Shown: positions 45,769 to 55,184, counted from the stretch's first letter. The stretch: DNA of 64,000 nt from CAZWDO01 sp964632485 [NCBI: uncultured bacterium] (GCA_964632485.1 CAZWDO010000009.1:1-64000), one strand, 5' to 3'. Numbers and translations: made by a program. Notes: generated from the sequence alone by a model not told the origin.

Positions 45769-47187
45769 TTAATTCAGAATCTTATACGTCGTTGTTTTAT
45801 CGGGTCGATCTTCGAGGAGGACATTAAGCTCTCTGAGTTGATCGCGAATTTGATCGGATAGTTGCCAATTTTTATCCTGGCGGGCGTTTTGGCGCAACGA
45901 AATCAGCAATTGAATCAACCGTTCGCTTAAATCGTTTTTTAAATCAGATGGCGGAGCGATTTTAATACCCAGGACTTGATCAAGCCCTTTAAAAATTTTC
46001 ATCACTAAAACACACTCCGACTGATTGAGTTTCCCGTTGATGACTGTCGGATTCCATTCTTTGATGAATTCAAAGATTTTTCCCATAGCGCCAGCAATAT
46101 TCAAGTCATCGTCCATGGCATTTTCAAATTCGCGATTCATTTTATCAGCCGCTTCAACGATCCTGGAAACGGGTGATTGATTGGTTTGAATCACTTGGAG
46201 ATTATGATGAAAATCACGAATGCGCTGCATGGCCTGTGAGGCCGCCAAAACGCCTTCTATAGTGAAATTAAGGGGTTGGCGGTAATGAGTGGTCAGCAGT
46301 GTGTAGCGAATGGCCAGCGGGTCCAGTCCCTGGTGGATCAGGTCGCGCAATGTGAAAAAATTACCCAGGGATTTACTCATCTTTTTACCATCGACAATCA
46401 GATGTGAGCAGTGCAGCCAGTAGTTGACAAAGGTTTTACCCGTAGCGGCTTCGGATTGGGCAATCTCATTTTCATGATGTGGGAACAGATTGTCGATGCC
46501 TCCGGTATGTATATCAAAGGTTTCTCCCAGGTATTTCATGCTCATGGCCGAACATTCAATGTGCCAGCCCGGTCGGCCTTTTCCGAGTTCAGTTTCCCAG
46601 TAAACATCGCCATCTTCCTCTGACCAGCTTTTCCAAAGCGCAAAGTCGCGCGCTTCTTCTTTTTCATATTCATCGGAATCAATGCGGGCGCCATCTCTCA
46701 AACCACTAATGTCCAAATGCGCCAATTTGCCGTAATTGGGGAACGAGTTTATTTTAAAATAGATGGAACCTTTTGATTCGTAGGTAAATCCTTTTTCCCT
46801 GAGTTGTTTTATTAATTGAACCATATCCGGGATATGATCGGTCGCCGCCGGGTATATCTCCGCGCGTTTTATATTGAGAGTATCCAGGTCTTCAAAAAAG
46901 GATTTTTTGTAACGGTCAGTGAACTGTTGGAGGGATATCTGTTCGTTACGGCAACCCCGGATTGTTTTATCATCAATGTCAGTGAGATTCATCACCTGGG
47001 TAACCTCATGCCCTTTATAACGCAGATATCGTCTGAGCAAATCTTCAAAAATGTAAGCCCTGAAGTTGCCGATATGCGCATAGTTGTAAACCGTCGGGCC
47101 ACAAGTATAAAGCTTAACTTTCTGCGGCGTAATCGGTTCAAAAACTTGCATCTGGCGGGTCAACGAGTTATGGAATTGCAATGCCAT
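45769..47187 (-). CDS. Cysteinyl-tRNA synthetase
   Basis: 472 residues from the ATG at 47187, where MALQFHNSLTRQMQVFEP matches the family start; AGGAG lies seven bases upstream. The HIGH-type motif is HIGN (38-41) after the zinc ligand C29 (YTCGPTVYNYAHIGN), with KKMSKSLGNF further on and the zinc-binding HHENEIAQSE segment. It charges tRNA-Cys in the cytoplasm. Its first 20 bases overlap the end of the lpxH gene, which points to translational coupling. Confidence 0.97.
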   Translation of the reverse strand: MALQFHNSLTRQMQVFEPITPQKVKLYTCGPTVYNYAHIGNFRAYIFEDLLRRYLRYKGHEVTQVMNLTDIDDKTIRGCRNEQISLQQFTDRYKKSFFEDLDTLNIKRAEIYPAATDHIPDMVQLIKQLREKGFTYESKGSIYFKINSFPNYGKLAHLDISGLRDGARIDSDEYEKEEARDFALWKSWSEEDGDVYWETELGKGRPGWHIECSAMSMKYLGETFDIHTGGIDNLFPHHENEIAQSEAATGKTFVNYWLHCSHLIVDGKKMSKSLGNFFTLRDLIHQGLDPLAIRYTLLTTHYRQPLNFTIEGVLAASQAMQRIRDFHHNLQVIQTNQSPVSRIVEAADKMNREFENAMDDDLNIAGAMGKIFEFIKEWNPTVINGKLNQSECVLVMKIFKGLDQVLGIKIAPPSDLKNDLSERLIQLLISLRQNARQDKNWQLSDQIRDQLRELNVLLEDRPDKTTTYKILN

Positions 47188-47953
47188 TTGAATACTCCTG
47201 CTGATATGTATGAAAAGAAAATTGTCCGGCTTGGTAAACCATATATGATTCCTTATGTAGCCAGGGACCCAGACTGATAAACAATTTTTTATCAATCTGT
47301 TCGTGATGGGCATGATGGGTATGAGCAATGATAATGCCATCAAAATCGGTTTCTTCGAGCGTTTTTACAGCCCATTCTATATAGGGATCAATTTTAAGCT
47401 CGTCAATTTCTAATTCCGGATCATGGTTGGCCTGCCGGCTTATCGAAGAAGCGCTCATTCCCGAGCGCATACCCCAATCCGGATGGATTAGAGAAAAAAA
47501 AGCCTGGCATAAGGGGTTTCTCAGAATTTTTTTCAAAAGGCGATATCCTTTGTCGGCAGGGGCCCGGCCGTCCCCATGATCCAGTAAATAGCGTTTGCCG
47601 TCCACCTGCCAAATCCAGGGTTGATCGTGAGTGGTAATCTTGAGCGTTTCTGAAAAAAAAGTTCCCAATTGGAAATCATGATTACCCGCAAAATAGTGCA
47701 GCTCTTTGCCATGTTGGGGAAACTCTTCCATTATACGATAAATTTGGAAAAAATGTTTGGGTATATAGTAACGGTATTCATACCAAAAATCAAACAGATC
47801 ACCGAGGATAAAGAGTCCGGCGCAATCCGCATCGTTGAGGCATTGAATTAAAAAGTCGCGGAGCCGGGCTTGTCGCTTCCCTTCAAAAGGGATGGTCGTC
47901 GGTTTAAGATGGGCATCGGCGATAAAATACCATTTACGATTGGGACGCTTCAT
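47168..47953 (-). CDS. UDP-2,3-diacylglucosamine hydrolase-like metallophosphoesterase
   Basis: 261 residues. Metallophosphoesterase motifs are D13-x-H15 (IADAHLK), GDLFDFW (D52), GNHD (N91, H92), H126 (LDHGDGR) and AHTHHA near the C-terminus. The GDLFDFWYEYRY and RSGMSASSISRQAN segments fit LpxH-type enzymes, which remove UMP from the lipid A precursor at the inner-membrane face. This supports an LPS-containing outer membrane. The ends overlap both neighbours by 20 bases each. Confidence 0.82.
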   Translation of the reverse strand: MKRPNRKWYFIADAHLKPTTIPFEGKRQARLRDFLIQCLNDADCAGLFILGDLFDFWYEYRYYIPKHFFQIYRIMEEFPQHGKELHYFAGNHDFQLGTFFSETLKITTHDQPWIWQVDGKRYLLDHGDGRAPADKGYRLLKKILRNPLCQAFFSLIHPDWGMRSGMSASSISRQANHDPELEIDELKIDPYIEWAVKTLEETDFDGIIIAHTHHAHHEQIDKKLFISLGPWLHKESYMVYQAGQFSFHTYQQEYSNGIAIP

Positions 47954-48578
47954 TGATTATTTCGTCGATTACCGCCTGATTCTTTGCTTCCCGATTCAGG
48001 CTCGCATCAATGTCATAGGTGCCAAACCGTTCATCGATCTGGACCTGGAAGCGGTCAATGATCTCGGAAAGCGAATTGCTGATTTCGATTATAATTCCAC
48101 GGGCTGCGCTTAACTGTTGTGATGTGATATCCTGGAATTGTAAATCAGCATAAATATCATTAAGTAAATCCTGGTTTTTCTGATTGGTCTCTTTAATTGT
48201 ATTCACTACGTTTAGATGTTTTTCCGTGTCCACATCGATTTCCAGCAATTTCGCATCAATCTCCATACTGTGATCTAAAATCTGGTCGATGCGGTCCATG
48301 ATATTCATGGTTGTATTTTCGGTTTCGAGGCTAACATTTTCGATTTTCGTGCGGGCTACAGGCATTGAATTCAGACTGGTCTCGACTTTATGATGCATTT
48401 CGTTTATTTTTGGAAAAATCTCATGGATATCCTCAAAAATCCGGCTTAAATCGGGAAGCAACCTTGGAATATCGGTGATCAATAGCTGGAAGTCAGGTTG
48501 GATTTTTTGTAGTAGATTAAACATCTCCTGAGCTTTTTGAATCGTGTCCAGGGCGTTATCGAGATCTAATTTTTTCAT
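47934..48578 (-). CDS. CheZ-like protein phosphatase
   Basis: 214 residues, almost entirely helical with heptad patterns, predicted to form a long helical hairpin. Near residue 150 it has LQFQDITSQQL, which matches the CheZ active-site region (QDFQDLTGQ), with D150 and Q154 at the spacing of the catalytic Asp and Gln of CheZ. CheZ dephosphorylates CheY-P. No chemotaxis or flagellar gene is in the window. It is the first gene of an operon with lpxH and cysS, with a strong promoter and AAGGAG six bases before its ATG. It may act on another phospho-receiver. Confidence 0.75.
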   Translation of the reverse strand: MKKLDLDNALDTIQKAQEMFNLLQKIQPDFQLLITDIPRLLPDLSRIFEDIHEIFPKINEMHHKVETSLNSMPVARTKIENVSLETENTTMNIMDRIDQILDHSMEIDAKLLEIDVDTEKHLNVVNTIKETNQKNQDLLNDIYADLQFQDITSQQLSAARGIIIEISNSLSEIIDRFQVQIDERFGTYDIDASLNREAKNQAVIDEIINEASQS

Positions 48579-48596
48579 CGTCCGCTCCTTTTTGGC

Positions 48597-48625
48597 AATA
48601 TAAACAAGTTCAACGGTTTAGTCAA
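48597..48625 (-). promoter_or_regulatory. Predicted promoter of the CheZ-like/lpxH/cysS operon
   Basis: On the minus strand TTGACT (48620-48625), 17 bp, TATATT (48597-48602), about 18 bp upstream of the start codon. An AT-rich near-palindrome lies directly upstream (48625-48646). Confidence 0.65.
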
Positions 48626-48646
48626 CATTTTTTTAAAAAAAAGTGT
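48625..48646. promoter_or_regulatory. A/T-tract near-palindrome between divergent promoters
   Basis: A 22-bp near-palindrome with ACA..TGT ends and T7/A8 tracts sits between the two divergent promoters. One pair is mismatched. It could be an UP element or an operator for both. Confidence 0.35.
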
Positions 48647-48663
48647 AACAAAATGAAATAGGC

Positions 48664-48691
48664 TTGATTTTTTTTTATTTTTCAGTATAAT
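48664..48691 (+). promoter_or_regulatory. Predicted promoter of the hexapeptide acyltransferase operon
   Basis: TTGATT (48664-48669), 16 bp, TATAAT (48686-48691). It leaves a leader of about 20 nt containing AAGGAG. Confidence 0.6.
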
Positions 48692-48715
48692 ATCAACTTA
48701 AACAAGGAGTCGATG

Positions 48716-49498
48716 ATGAATTTAAAAGACCTGGATTCTAAGGTAAATGTTTTCTTTAATGAAAACGTAATGATCGGCGATGGTTCTAAATATGGTGAAT
48801 TTTGTGTGTTTGAAGCAGATGTAGTTGTTGGGAGAAATTGCCAAATCGGGCATCATGTTGTCATTCATGGCGGATGTGTGATCGGTGATAATGTGCGCAT
48901 TGACGATTTCACGGTTATTGGAAAACAACCCATGAAAGGTAAACGCTCAGCCATTGCCACCGGAGGGACTTTCCCCCCGGCGATGATTGGAGAAGACACC
49001 GTGATCGGCAGCGCAGTTCTTATTTATGCGGGGACAAATATCGGGCGCGGTTGTCTGATTGCCGATCAGGCTTCTCTCCGTGAAGATGTATCGATCGGTG
49101 ATTTGACTATTGTTGGCAAAGGAGTGTCCATTGAAAATAAAGTTTCAATCGGTCGCAAGGTCAAACTGGAATTAGGCTGTTATATCACTGCTCTATCGGA
49201 AATCGGCGATTATGTGTTTGTCGCGCCAATGGTCACGACAACCAATGATAACTATATGGGACGAACGGAAGAACGCAAGCTGAAATTCAGAGGAGTAACG
49301 ATCCGGACAGGCGGACGAATCGGCGCCAACTCGACAATCCTGCCGGGACGAGTGATTGGCGAGGATGCAGTGGTAGCCGCCGGTAGCGTCGTAACGCATA
49401 ATATCCCCCCCCGTGAATTGTGGCTGGGAAATCCCGCCCGTTTCTTACGTCCGGTTCCTGCTGAACAATTGCTTGAAAATCAGGGAGAAAATTTTTAG
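48716..49498 (+). CDS. Hexapeptide-repeat acyltransferase
   Basis: About 260 residues from the second of two adjacent ATGs, which has AAGGAG at six bases; the first leaves only three. Most of the sequence is left-handed beta-helix hexapeptide repeats (VVVGRNCQIGHHVVIHGGCVIG, IGEDTVIGSAVLIYAG..NIG), ending with the GAGSVV-type turn (VVAAGSVVTHNIPPRELWLG) found in CoA- or ACP-dependent sugar O/N-acyltransferases of the LpxA/WbpD type. It probably acylates a nucleotide sugar for a surface glycan; the substrate cannot be told. Confidence 0.82.
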   Translation: MNLKDLDSKVNVFFNENVMIGDGSKYGEFCVFEADVVVGRNCQIGHHVVIHGGCVIGDNVRIDDFTVIGKQPMKGKRSAIATGGTFPPAMIGEDTVIGSAVLIYAGTNIGRGCLIADQASLREDVSIGDLTIVGKGVSIENKVSIGRKVKLELGCYITALSEIGDYVFVAPMVTTTNDNYMGRTEERKLKFRGVTIRTGGRIGANSTILPGRVIGEDAVVAAGSVVTHNIPPRELWLGNPARFLRPVPAEQLLENQGENF

Positions 49499-50112
49499 TG
49501 GTTCTGAAATTATCCTGTATGTATCCATCTCCACGCCAGATGCAACGCATTATTTCCGCTTTCGAAGATGGACAGCTCGTTTGCTATCCCACTGATACGG
49601 TTTATGGTATCGGCTGCGGAATTCGCCATCCAGGCCCAATCGAACTGATATACCGTCTAAAAGGGATTTCTCGAAAAAGCAAACCCTTGAGCCTGATGTT
49701 CAGTTCTATCCAGCAGATTAGTGAGTATGCCCTGGTGCCGGATCATATTTTTAGCGTTCTGCGGCGCTATCTGCCAGGACCCTTCACTTTTATCCTGGAA
49801 GCCAGAAAATCATTGCCCCGCGCGTTATTTGGTGAAAAACGTAAAACTATCGGCGTACGAATCCCCGATAATAATATTTGCTTAGAGATGATAAACGAAC
49901 TCGGTACCCCGATTATTACTACCAGCCTGACTGATGAGTCAGGCGCCATTATTAACGATCCGTATCTAATTGAATTAAGTTATCAGGGGCATCTCGGTTT
50001 AGTGATAGATGGCGGGGAAACGCCGGGTCTTCCGAGCACAGTGATCGATCTGACGACCGACGAACCGACAATTATCCGCGAAGGCGCCGGTTTCGGAGAA
50101 TGGTATGTATAA
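49498..50112 (+). CDS. YciO/Sua5/YrdC-family protein
   Basis: 204 residues. The TsaC/Sua5 signature CYPTDTVYGIGC is followed by the KGISRKSKPLSLM segment, and the later EKRKTIGVRIPDN and STVIDLTTDEPTIIREG segments resemble YciO in particular. The family includes threonylcarbamoyl-AMP synthases for the tRNA t6A modification; YciO-type members appear slower, and their role is less clear. It starts at GTG overlapping the TAG stop of the acyltransferase by one base and ends eight bases inside rimO. Confidence 0.85.
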   Translation: MVLKLSCMYPSPRQMQRIISAFEDGQLVCYPTDTVYGIGCGIRHPGPIELIYRLKGISRKSKPLSLMFSSIQQISEYALVPDHIFSVLRRYLPGPFTFILEARKSLPRALFGEKRKTIGVRIPDNNICLEMINELGTPIITTSLTDESGAIINDPYLIELSYQGHLGLVIDGGETPGLPSTVIDLTTDEPTIIREGAGFGEWYV

Positions 50113-51448
50113 AATCTATATTGAAACATTAGGGTGTCCCAAAAATAGAGTCGACAGTGAACGCTTTCTGGCTAATTTTAACGGCAGCCTCACGTCGCAT
50201 CCCCGACTTGCTGATTTGATTATTGTCAATACATGCGCCTTTATCGATGATGCCACTGAAGAATCGATCCAACGAATTCTGGAACTGGCCCGATTGAAAG
50301 TGCATCATCCTGAAATAAAGATACTGGTTTTTGGTTGCCTGGTCAATCGTTATGGCCGGGAGAAACTTTCTGAATTGATACCCGAAGTGGACGGTTTCCT
50401 GCCTGTCATTGATGATCAAAAACCGGAAGATACCGCTCTGTTCCAATCATTTAAGGATGCTTCCTCTTCCTGCAAAGATCTAAATTTCCCCTCACTGACG
50501 CCTGCCTATTACCGCTATTTGAAGCTTTCCGAGGGTTGCAACAATCATTGCTCTTATTGTTTGATCCCCTCCATTCGCGGTAATCTGAGGAGTAGGGACC
50601 TTGAAGATATCGGCCGTCAGATCGGGATTTGGTCTCAGGATTTGCGTTTGCGTGAGATTATCCTGATCGCGCAGGACACTACCCGTTATGGAGATGATTT
50701 GGCAGTCCCATTGCGTTTGGTTCATCTGCTGCGTCTGATCGAAGAGAGTCCATTTCAGGGCTGGGTCCGTCTGCTCTATACTAATCCGGGATACTTTACT
50801 GCAGAATTAATCGATTTTTTAGCGAGTAGCCGCAAAGTGGTTCCTTATCTGGATATGCCGATTCAGCACTCGCATCGCGAGGTTTTAAAACGGATGAACC
50901 GGCGTTATGATACGAATCAACTAATCGATTTGTATCAGCAGTTACGGGCCCGTATCCCGTCTTTGATTCTGCGAACAACGGTAATGGTCGGATTTCCTTA
51001 TGAGACGGAAAAACGGTTTGAGCATCTGCTGAATTTTATCCAGGAGTATCCGTTTGATAAATTGGGGGCTTTTGTGTTTCAGCCGCAGGAAGGGACCCTT
51101 GCTTATCACTGGCGAAAGCATGCAGTGGCGCGTCATACTAAGGATCATCGCCTGGCCGAATTAATGGGGATTCAGCATGAACTGGCGCGTGAGCGCAATC
51201 AGCTTTGGATCGGAAAGTCCCTGCGCGTGCTGGTTGAGGGCAGGTGTAATAAAAAAGGATATTCATGGGTGGGGCGAAGCTTTATGGATGCCCCTGATAT
51301 CGATGGGCTTACTTACATCCGCTCCGGGAATGAGCTGACCCCCGGTGAATGGGTGGATGTGACTATTGAAAAAGCCGATAGCTACGACACATTTGCTGCG
51401 GTAAATGAAGGCACTCTATCAATGGACGGGGAGGAGAATTGCAGATAG
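50105..51448 (+). CDS. Ribosomal protein S12 methylthiotransferase RimO
   Basis: 447 residues; radical SAM enzyme that adds a methylthio group to an Asp of ribosomal protein S12. The MTTase N-terminal cluster ligands are C11 (LGCPKNRVDSE), C44 and C78. The radical-SAM cluster is C145-x3-C149-x2-C152 (EGCNNHCSYCLIPSIRG). A TRAM-type domain lies at the C-terminus. The CPKNRVDSE motif separates it from MiaB. It overlaps both neighbours (8 and 10 bases). Confidence 0.95.
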   Translation: MYKIYIETLGCPKNRVDSERFLANFNGSLTSHPRLADLIIVNTCAFIDDATEESIQRILELARLKVHHPEIKILVFGCLVNRYGREKLSELIPEVDGFLPVIDDQKPEDTALFQSFKDASSSCKDLNFPSLTPAYYRYLKLSEGCNNHCSYCLIPSIRGNLRSRDLEDIGRQIGIWSQDLRLREIILIAQDTTRYGDDLAVPLRLVHLLRLIEESPFQGWVRLLYTNPGYFTAELIDFLASSRKVVPYLDMPIQHSHREVLKRMNRRYDTNQLIDLYQQLRARIPSLILRTTVMVGFPYETEKRFEHLLNFIQEYPFDKLGAFVFQPQEGTLAYHWRKHAVARHTKDHRLAELMGIQHELARERNQLWIGKSLRVLVEGRCNKKGYSWVGRSFMDAPDIDGLTYIRSGNELTPGEWVDVTIEKADSYDTFAAVNEGTLSMDGEENCR

Positions 51449-52233
51449 GATTGAAAATCTGGTCGATCAATACGGATTGCGCATCCACGATTGAACAGAT
51501 CATCCGGGAAAAATTATGCGACTATATTGAGTTATATATCGTTCCGGGAACATTTTACGAAACGCATGAATTTTGGCGCTCTCTTCCGGTACCGTATATT
51601 CTCCATGCCCCGACGACTCTGCATGGATTAAATCCCGCCAGAGCTGAACTGGCTGATTCCAATTGTCGCTTATATGAGGAAGTCGAATGGTTCGCAGCGG
51701 ATTTGGGGACAGAAACAATCATCTTGCATCCGGGCATAGATGGCCCGTTGGCGACTTCCATTGCCTGGTTACGCGGGATTGCGCGACCTGGACTGTTGAT
51801 TGAGAATAAACCCTGGTGGTCGCTGGACCGACGAGTCTGCGTGGGAGCGACGCCGATTGCTATTCAATATATCATGAGCCAAACCGGAATCGGATTCTGC
51901 CTTGATTTCGGCCATGCCATCAAAACCGCTATTGCGTTGAAACTCAATGCCCTTGATTTAATCGATCGATTCTTAGAATTGAAACCCGCCATATTTCATA
52001 TATCGGATGGGAATATGTTGGATATGATGGACCAACACTGGTCGCTGGGAAAAGGGGATTTCCCGTTTCCCCTTATTTTTCAACGACTTCTTTTATTCCA
52101 ACCTTCAAAAATTACGGTGGAGACCGAAAAGGAGTTTCCCGATTTTTATGATCAGTTTTATAGGGACATTATGTTCATTCGCCGACAATTTACAAATCTT
52201 GAATGCAACCCGAAACTCTCAGATGATATTTGA
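51439..52233 (+). CDS. TIM-barrel (xylose isomerase/endonuclease IV-like) protein
   Basis: 264 residues, probably starting at TTG with GGAGG four bases upstream, inside the end of rimO. Motifs typical of AP-endonuclease-2-type TIM barrels are visible: PYILHAPTTLHG, TIILHPGIDG, LLIENKPWWS, GFCLDFGHAI, IFHISDGN and the final KITVETEKEF, supplying His, Glu and Asp metal ligands. It is likely a sugar-phosphate isomerase, epimerase or related hydrolase rather than a true endonuclease IV. It ends the four-gene operon. Confidence 0.75.
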   Translation: MQIGLKIWSINTDCASTIEQIIREKLCDYIELYIVPGTFYETHEFWRSLPVPYILHAPTTLHGLNPARAELADSNCRLYEEVEWFAADLGTETIILHPGIDGPLATSIAWLRGIARPGLLIENKPWWSLDRRVCVGATPIAIQYIMSQTGIGFCLDFGHAIKTAIALKLNALDLIDRFLELKPAIFHISDGNMLDMMDQHWSLGKGDFPFPLIFQRLLLFQPSKITVETEKEFPDFYDQFYRDIMFIRRQFTNLECNPKLSDDI

Positions 52234-52378
52234 AAATGATTGGAATAGCTTCATTCCGCCCAAATTTATTCAAGGGTTGTACCCGAATTTTTGCATTAAG
52301 CGACTCAGTACGAGGATTGCTATTTTAAAGAATTTGGGTTTAAATAAAATTTTAAAATGTTTTTTTTCAATTTTTTAC

Positions 52379-52407
52379 TTGACATTTTGAGGTTTTAGGA
52401 TTATTAA
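52379..52407 (+). promoter_or_regulatory. Predicted promoter of the M6 protease gene
   Basis: TTGACA (52379-52384), 17 bp, TATTAA (52402-52407). It leaves a ~30-nt leader containing AGGAGG. The upstream 60 bp is AT-rich. Confidence 0.6.
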
Positions 52408-52442
52408 GTAATTTGGTAGATTAGTTTTCAGCAGGAGGAAAA

Positions 52443-55184
52443 ATGTCTAAAAATTATTTGCTTGTGTTGATTGTTGTTATCTGTTTAATGAGTCAAGTTG
52501 TCGCTTTCCGTTTGCCGCCCAATGGGAGGATCAATGATGAAACCCGGCGTTGGGCGCAGTCGTTGGCCGAACATTATGCGGAAGGCAATTTGTATGAAAT
52601 GATTCAGGCCCGTCGGGCGCGGCTGTTGTCAATCCACAATCCCAAGGAACGGTTGGCAGCCATGCAGCGTGAAGCGATGGAAATTCATATTCCGGTGGTA
52701 TGCGGGTATTATGCCGACGTGCCTCCCACCTATTCTGATTTTTCCAGTCGTATGCAGAACCGGCTGTTTGAGGGTACCGATACCACTATGCGGAATTTTT
52801 ATCTGGAAAATTCCTACAACCAGTTCACTGTTTCCGGCCAGGTTTATAATTGGGTAGCGCTTCCCGGGAATGAAAACGAATACGTGAATACCTCAACCGG
52901 CCATTCAGGCAATACCGGCAAACTGATCCACGATATCCTCGACGACTTGGACAACACCGTGGATTTTAGTATTTACGATAATGATGGTGATGGAAATGTG
53001 GAGAATTTGTGTGTGGTCTTTTCCGGCCCCGGGCAGGAGTATTTCGGAGATGAGGATACCACCAATGTTCATATCTGGTCGCATAGTTCTTACTTACGGA
53101 GTAAAAGCGGCGGAGTGTTCCGTACGAATGACACGAATAGTATGGGGTTGCGGGTTAGCATCGATAAATATACCATTCAATGCGAGACCAAGGGAGATGG
53201 TTCGATTTCGGGTATCTCCGTATTTTGCCATGAATTCGGCCATGTTTTGGGTTTGCCCGATTTATATGATATCGATTATACCACCCGGGGTACCGGCAAT
53301 TGGTGCCAGATGGCCAGCGGTTCGTACAATACGGAAGATTGCCCCGCTCATTTCCATGCCTGGTGCAAGGAGATGCTGGGGTGGCTGATGGTGACTGAAA
53401 TCACGGAAGCGACGCAAAATCTGGAGCTTTATCCCATTGAGACCCATCCGATTGCTTATAAAATATGGCGGAACGGCGTGATTCAGCCCTTTACCCCGTA
53501 CCTGATCAATGGAAACCCCGGCCCCAATCTGGGCGAGGAATATTATCTACTGGAATATCGCAAGCGGATCGGATTTGACCGGCATCTCAATGGCGAAGGA
53601 TTGTTGATTTCTTATATCAATAACACGCGCGCCAATGGCTCAAACAGTTTTAACAGTTTCGATGACAGTCCGGGAGTAAAAATCATACAGGCCGACGGCC
53701 GGGATGATTTAAAGAATAAGCGTAATTCGGGCGACGATGGCGATGTTTTTCCCGGTTCCAGCGATAATCGGCTTTTCACCGATACCACGAATCCCGCCAG
53801 CATTGATTACGCTAATATCCCGACAATGGTTGAGATTTATGATATCGGGGACCCGGACACGACCATCCATTTTTCAGCCTTGGTTTCCTATCGCTACCCA
53901 TTTTTTGTCCATATACAAAATTACGTAAAAAATGAGTGGAATCGATTATTGCCAGGGCGTACCGATACGGTATGGTTTAAACTCTATAATAAAAAAGGCT
54001 CTGCCGGGCAGGTTTCGATAAGCGCATCGTCCTCGGATGAAACAGTCAGTTTTTTACAGGATGAGTTTGTTCTGGATAATGTTCCTCTTTTGGATACTAT
54101 TATCACCCAATCTGTTCCTTTGGTGGTTCAGGTTCCCGCCGATGCTGCGGCCGGACGATCTCGCATCCGCTTGAATTTTTATAATAATGATGGATTTCAG
54201 CAAACACTTGAGTTTCCGATTATTATCGGATATCCTGAGCTGTTGGTAGTTAGAGAAAACCGTTATGTTATGGATTTGTCCGAGATTGATCATACTATGG
54301 ACAGTCTGGCATTGAATTATGAATATTTTGACCTTGCCCGGGAAATCGATTATGCGGGGGCGCTAACCCGACAAATCGGGTGGTCGCACCGTCGGACAAT
54401 TTGCCTCTTCGGCGGTGATTATTTGGGCGCTTTTAATTCGCAAGCCATGAAAGACAGTATTCGGCAGTTTATCCAGCAGGGTGGAAATTTATTGATAAGC
54501 GGGGGAAAATTCCCCGTCATGATTGGACGGCAGGATTCTGTTTTTTTCCAGGAGTGTTTTCACGCCCGTTATGATACGGTACTGACTAATCGGTTGATTT
54601 TGCGCGGTTTTACCAATGATCCGCTTTCCAGCAATGCCCAGGGACAGCCCTGGGTGGTCCGGTTGTCCGGAGTATCGACCACTTCGTCCATCCAACCTAT
54701 GCAGGGCGCGCAACCGATATGTTCTTATTGGGGATTGAATCAAAAATACGGGGGTATCCGCTACGATAACGGCGCCGGTAAAACAGTTTTGTTCTCAATT
54801 CCCCTGGATGCAGTTACCAAATCCTATGATGCGGATGTTCCGCCGACTGAAATTATTCTAAGAATGTTGGATTGGTTCAATGGCGCTGTCGATATCGATG
54901 AAGTCGAAACGGAGCAAGAAATTGCCGGGAATCTGCGCTTCACTCTTTATCCCAATCCGCTCGTTGAGGAAATCCATCTCCGATGGTGGAGCAAAAGCAG
55001 TCGCGCGGTGAATTTAAATTTTTTTGATCTTACGGGACGGAAAATCTGGCAGAGCAATTGGCAGGCGAAACCCGGTTGGAATGAATGGACCCTGACTGTT
55101 CCGAATTTGCCCTCGGGGATCTATTTTTACCGCTTTGAAACTGATTCGCAACACCAAACAGGGAGAGTGTTATTGATTAAATAG
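52443..55184 (+). CDS. M6-family secreted metalloprotease with T9SS sorting domain
   Basis: 913 residues. The signal peptide is MSKNYLLVLIVVICLMSQVVA. The M6 (immune inhibitor A-like) catalytic core carries HEFGHVLGLPDLYD, with H263, E264 and H267 and the D273 ligand, and a downstream WCQMASGSYN turn. Preceding segments SIYDNDGDGNVEN and FYLENSYNQFTVSG are typical of M6 proteins. Beta-rich domains fill the middle, and the C-terminus LYPNPLVEEIHLRWW..GRVLLIK is a sorting domain. It would act outside the cell. AGGAGG precedes the ATG. Confidence 0.93.
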   Translation: MSKNYLLVLIVVICLMSQVVAFRLPPNGRINDETRRWAQSLAEHYAEGNLYEMIQARRARLLSIHNPKERLAAMQREAMEIHIPVVCGYYADVPPTYSDFSSRMQNRLFEGTDTTMRNFYLENSYNQFTVSGQVYNWVALPGNENEYVNTSTGHSGNTGKLIHDILDDLDNTVDFSIYDNDGDGNVENLCVVFSGPGQEYFGDEDTTNVHIWSHSSYLRSKSGGVFRTNDTNSMGLRVSIDKYTIQCETKGDGSISGISVFCHEFGHVLGLPDLYDIDYTTRGTGNWCQMASGSYNTEDCPAHFHAWCKEMLGWLMVTEITEATQNLELYPIETHPIAYKIWRNGVIQPFTPYLINGNPGPNLGEEYYLLEYRKRIGFDRHLNGEGLLISYINNTRANGSNSFNSFDDSPGVKIIQADGRDDLKNKRNSGDDGDVFPGSSDNRLFTDTTNPASIDYANIPTMVEIYDIGDPDTTIHFSALVSYRYPFFVHIQNYVKNEWNRLLPGRTDTVWFKLYNKKGSAGQVSISASSSDETVSFLQDEFVLDNVPLLDTIITQSVPLVVQVPADAAAGRSRIRLNFYNNDGFQQTLEFPIIIGYPELLVVRENRYVMDLSEIDHTMDSLALNYEYFDLAREIDYAGALTRQIGWSHRRTICLFGGDYLGAFNSQAMKDSIRQFIQQGGNLLISGGKFPVMIGRQDSVFFQECFHARYDTVLTNRLILRGFTNDPLSSNAQGQPWVVRLSGVSTTSSIQPMQGAQPICSYWGLNQKYGGIRYDNGAGKTVLFSIPLDAVTKSYDADVPPTEIILRMLDWFNGAVDIDEVETEQEIAGNLRFTLYPNPLVEEIHLRWWSKSSRAVNLNFFDLTGRKIWQSNWQAKPGWNEWTLTVPNLPSGIYFYRFETDSQHQTGRVLLIK

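Noticed and set aside
51439-52233. Assignment of the TIM-barrel protein as endonuclease IV
   Set aside because: Length and the single visible set of metal ligands fit the wider isomerase-like superfamily, and the DNA-recognition loops of endonuclease IV were not recognised.
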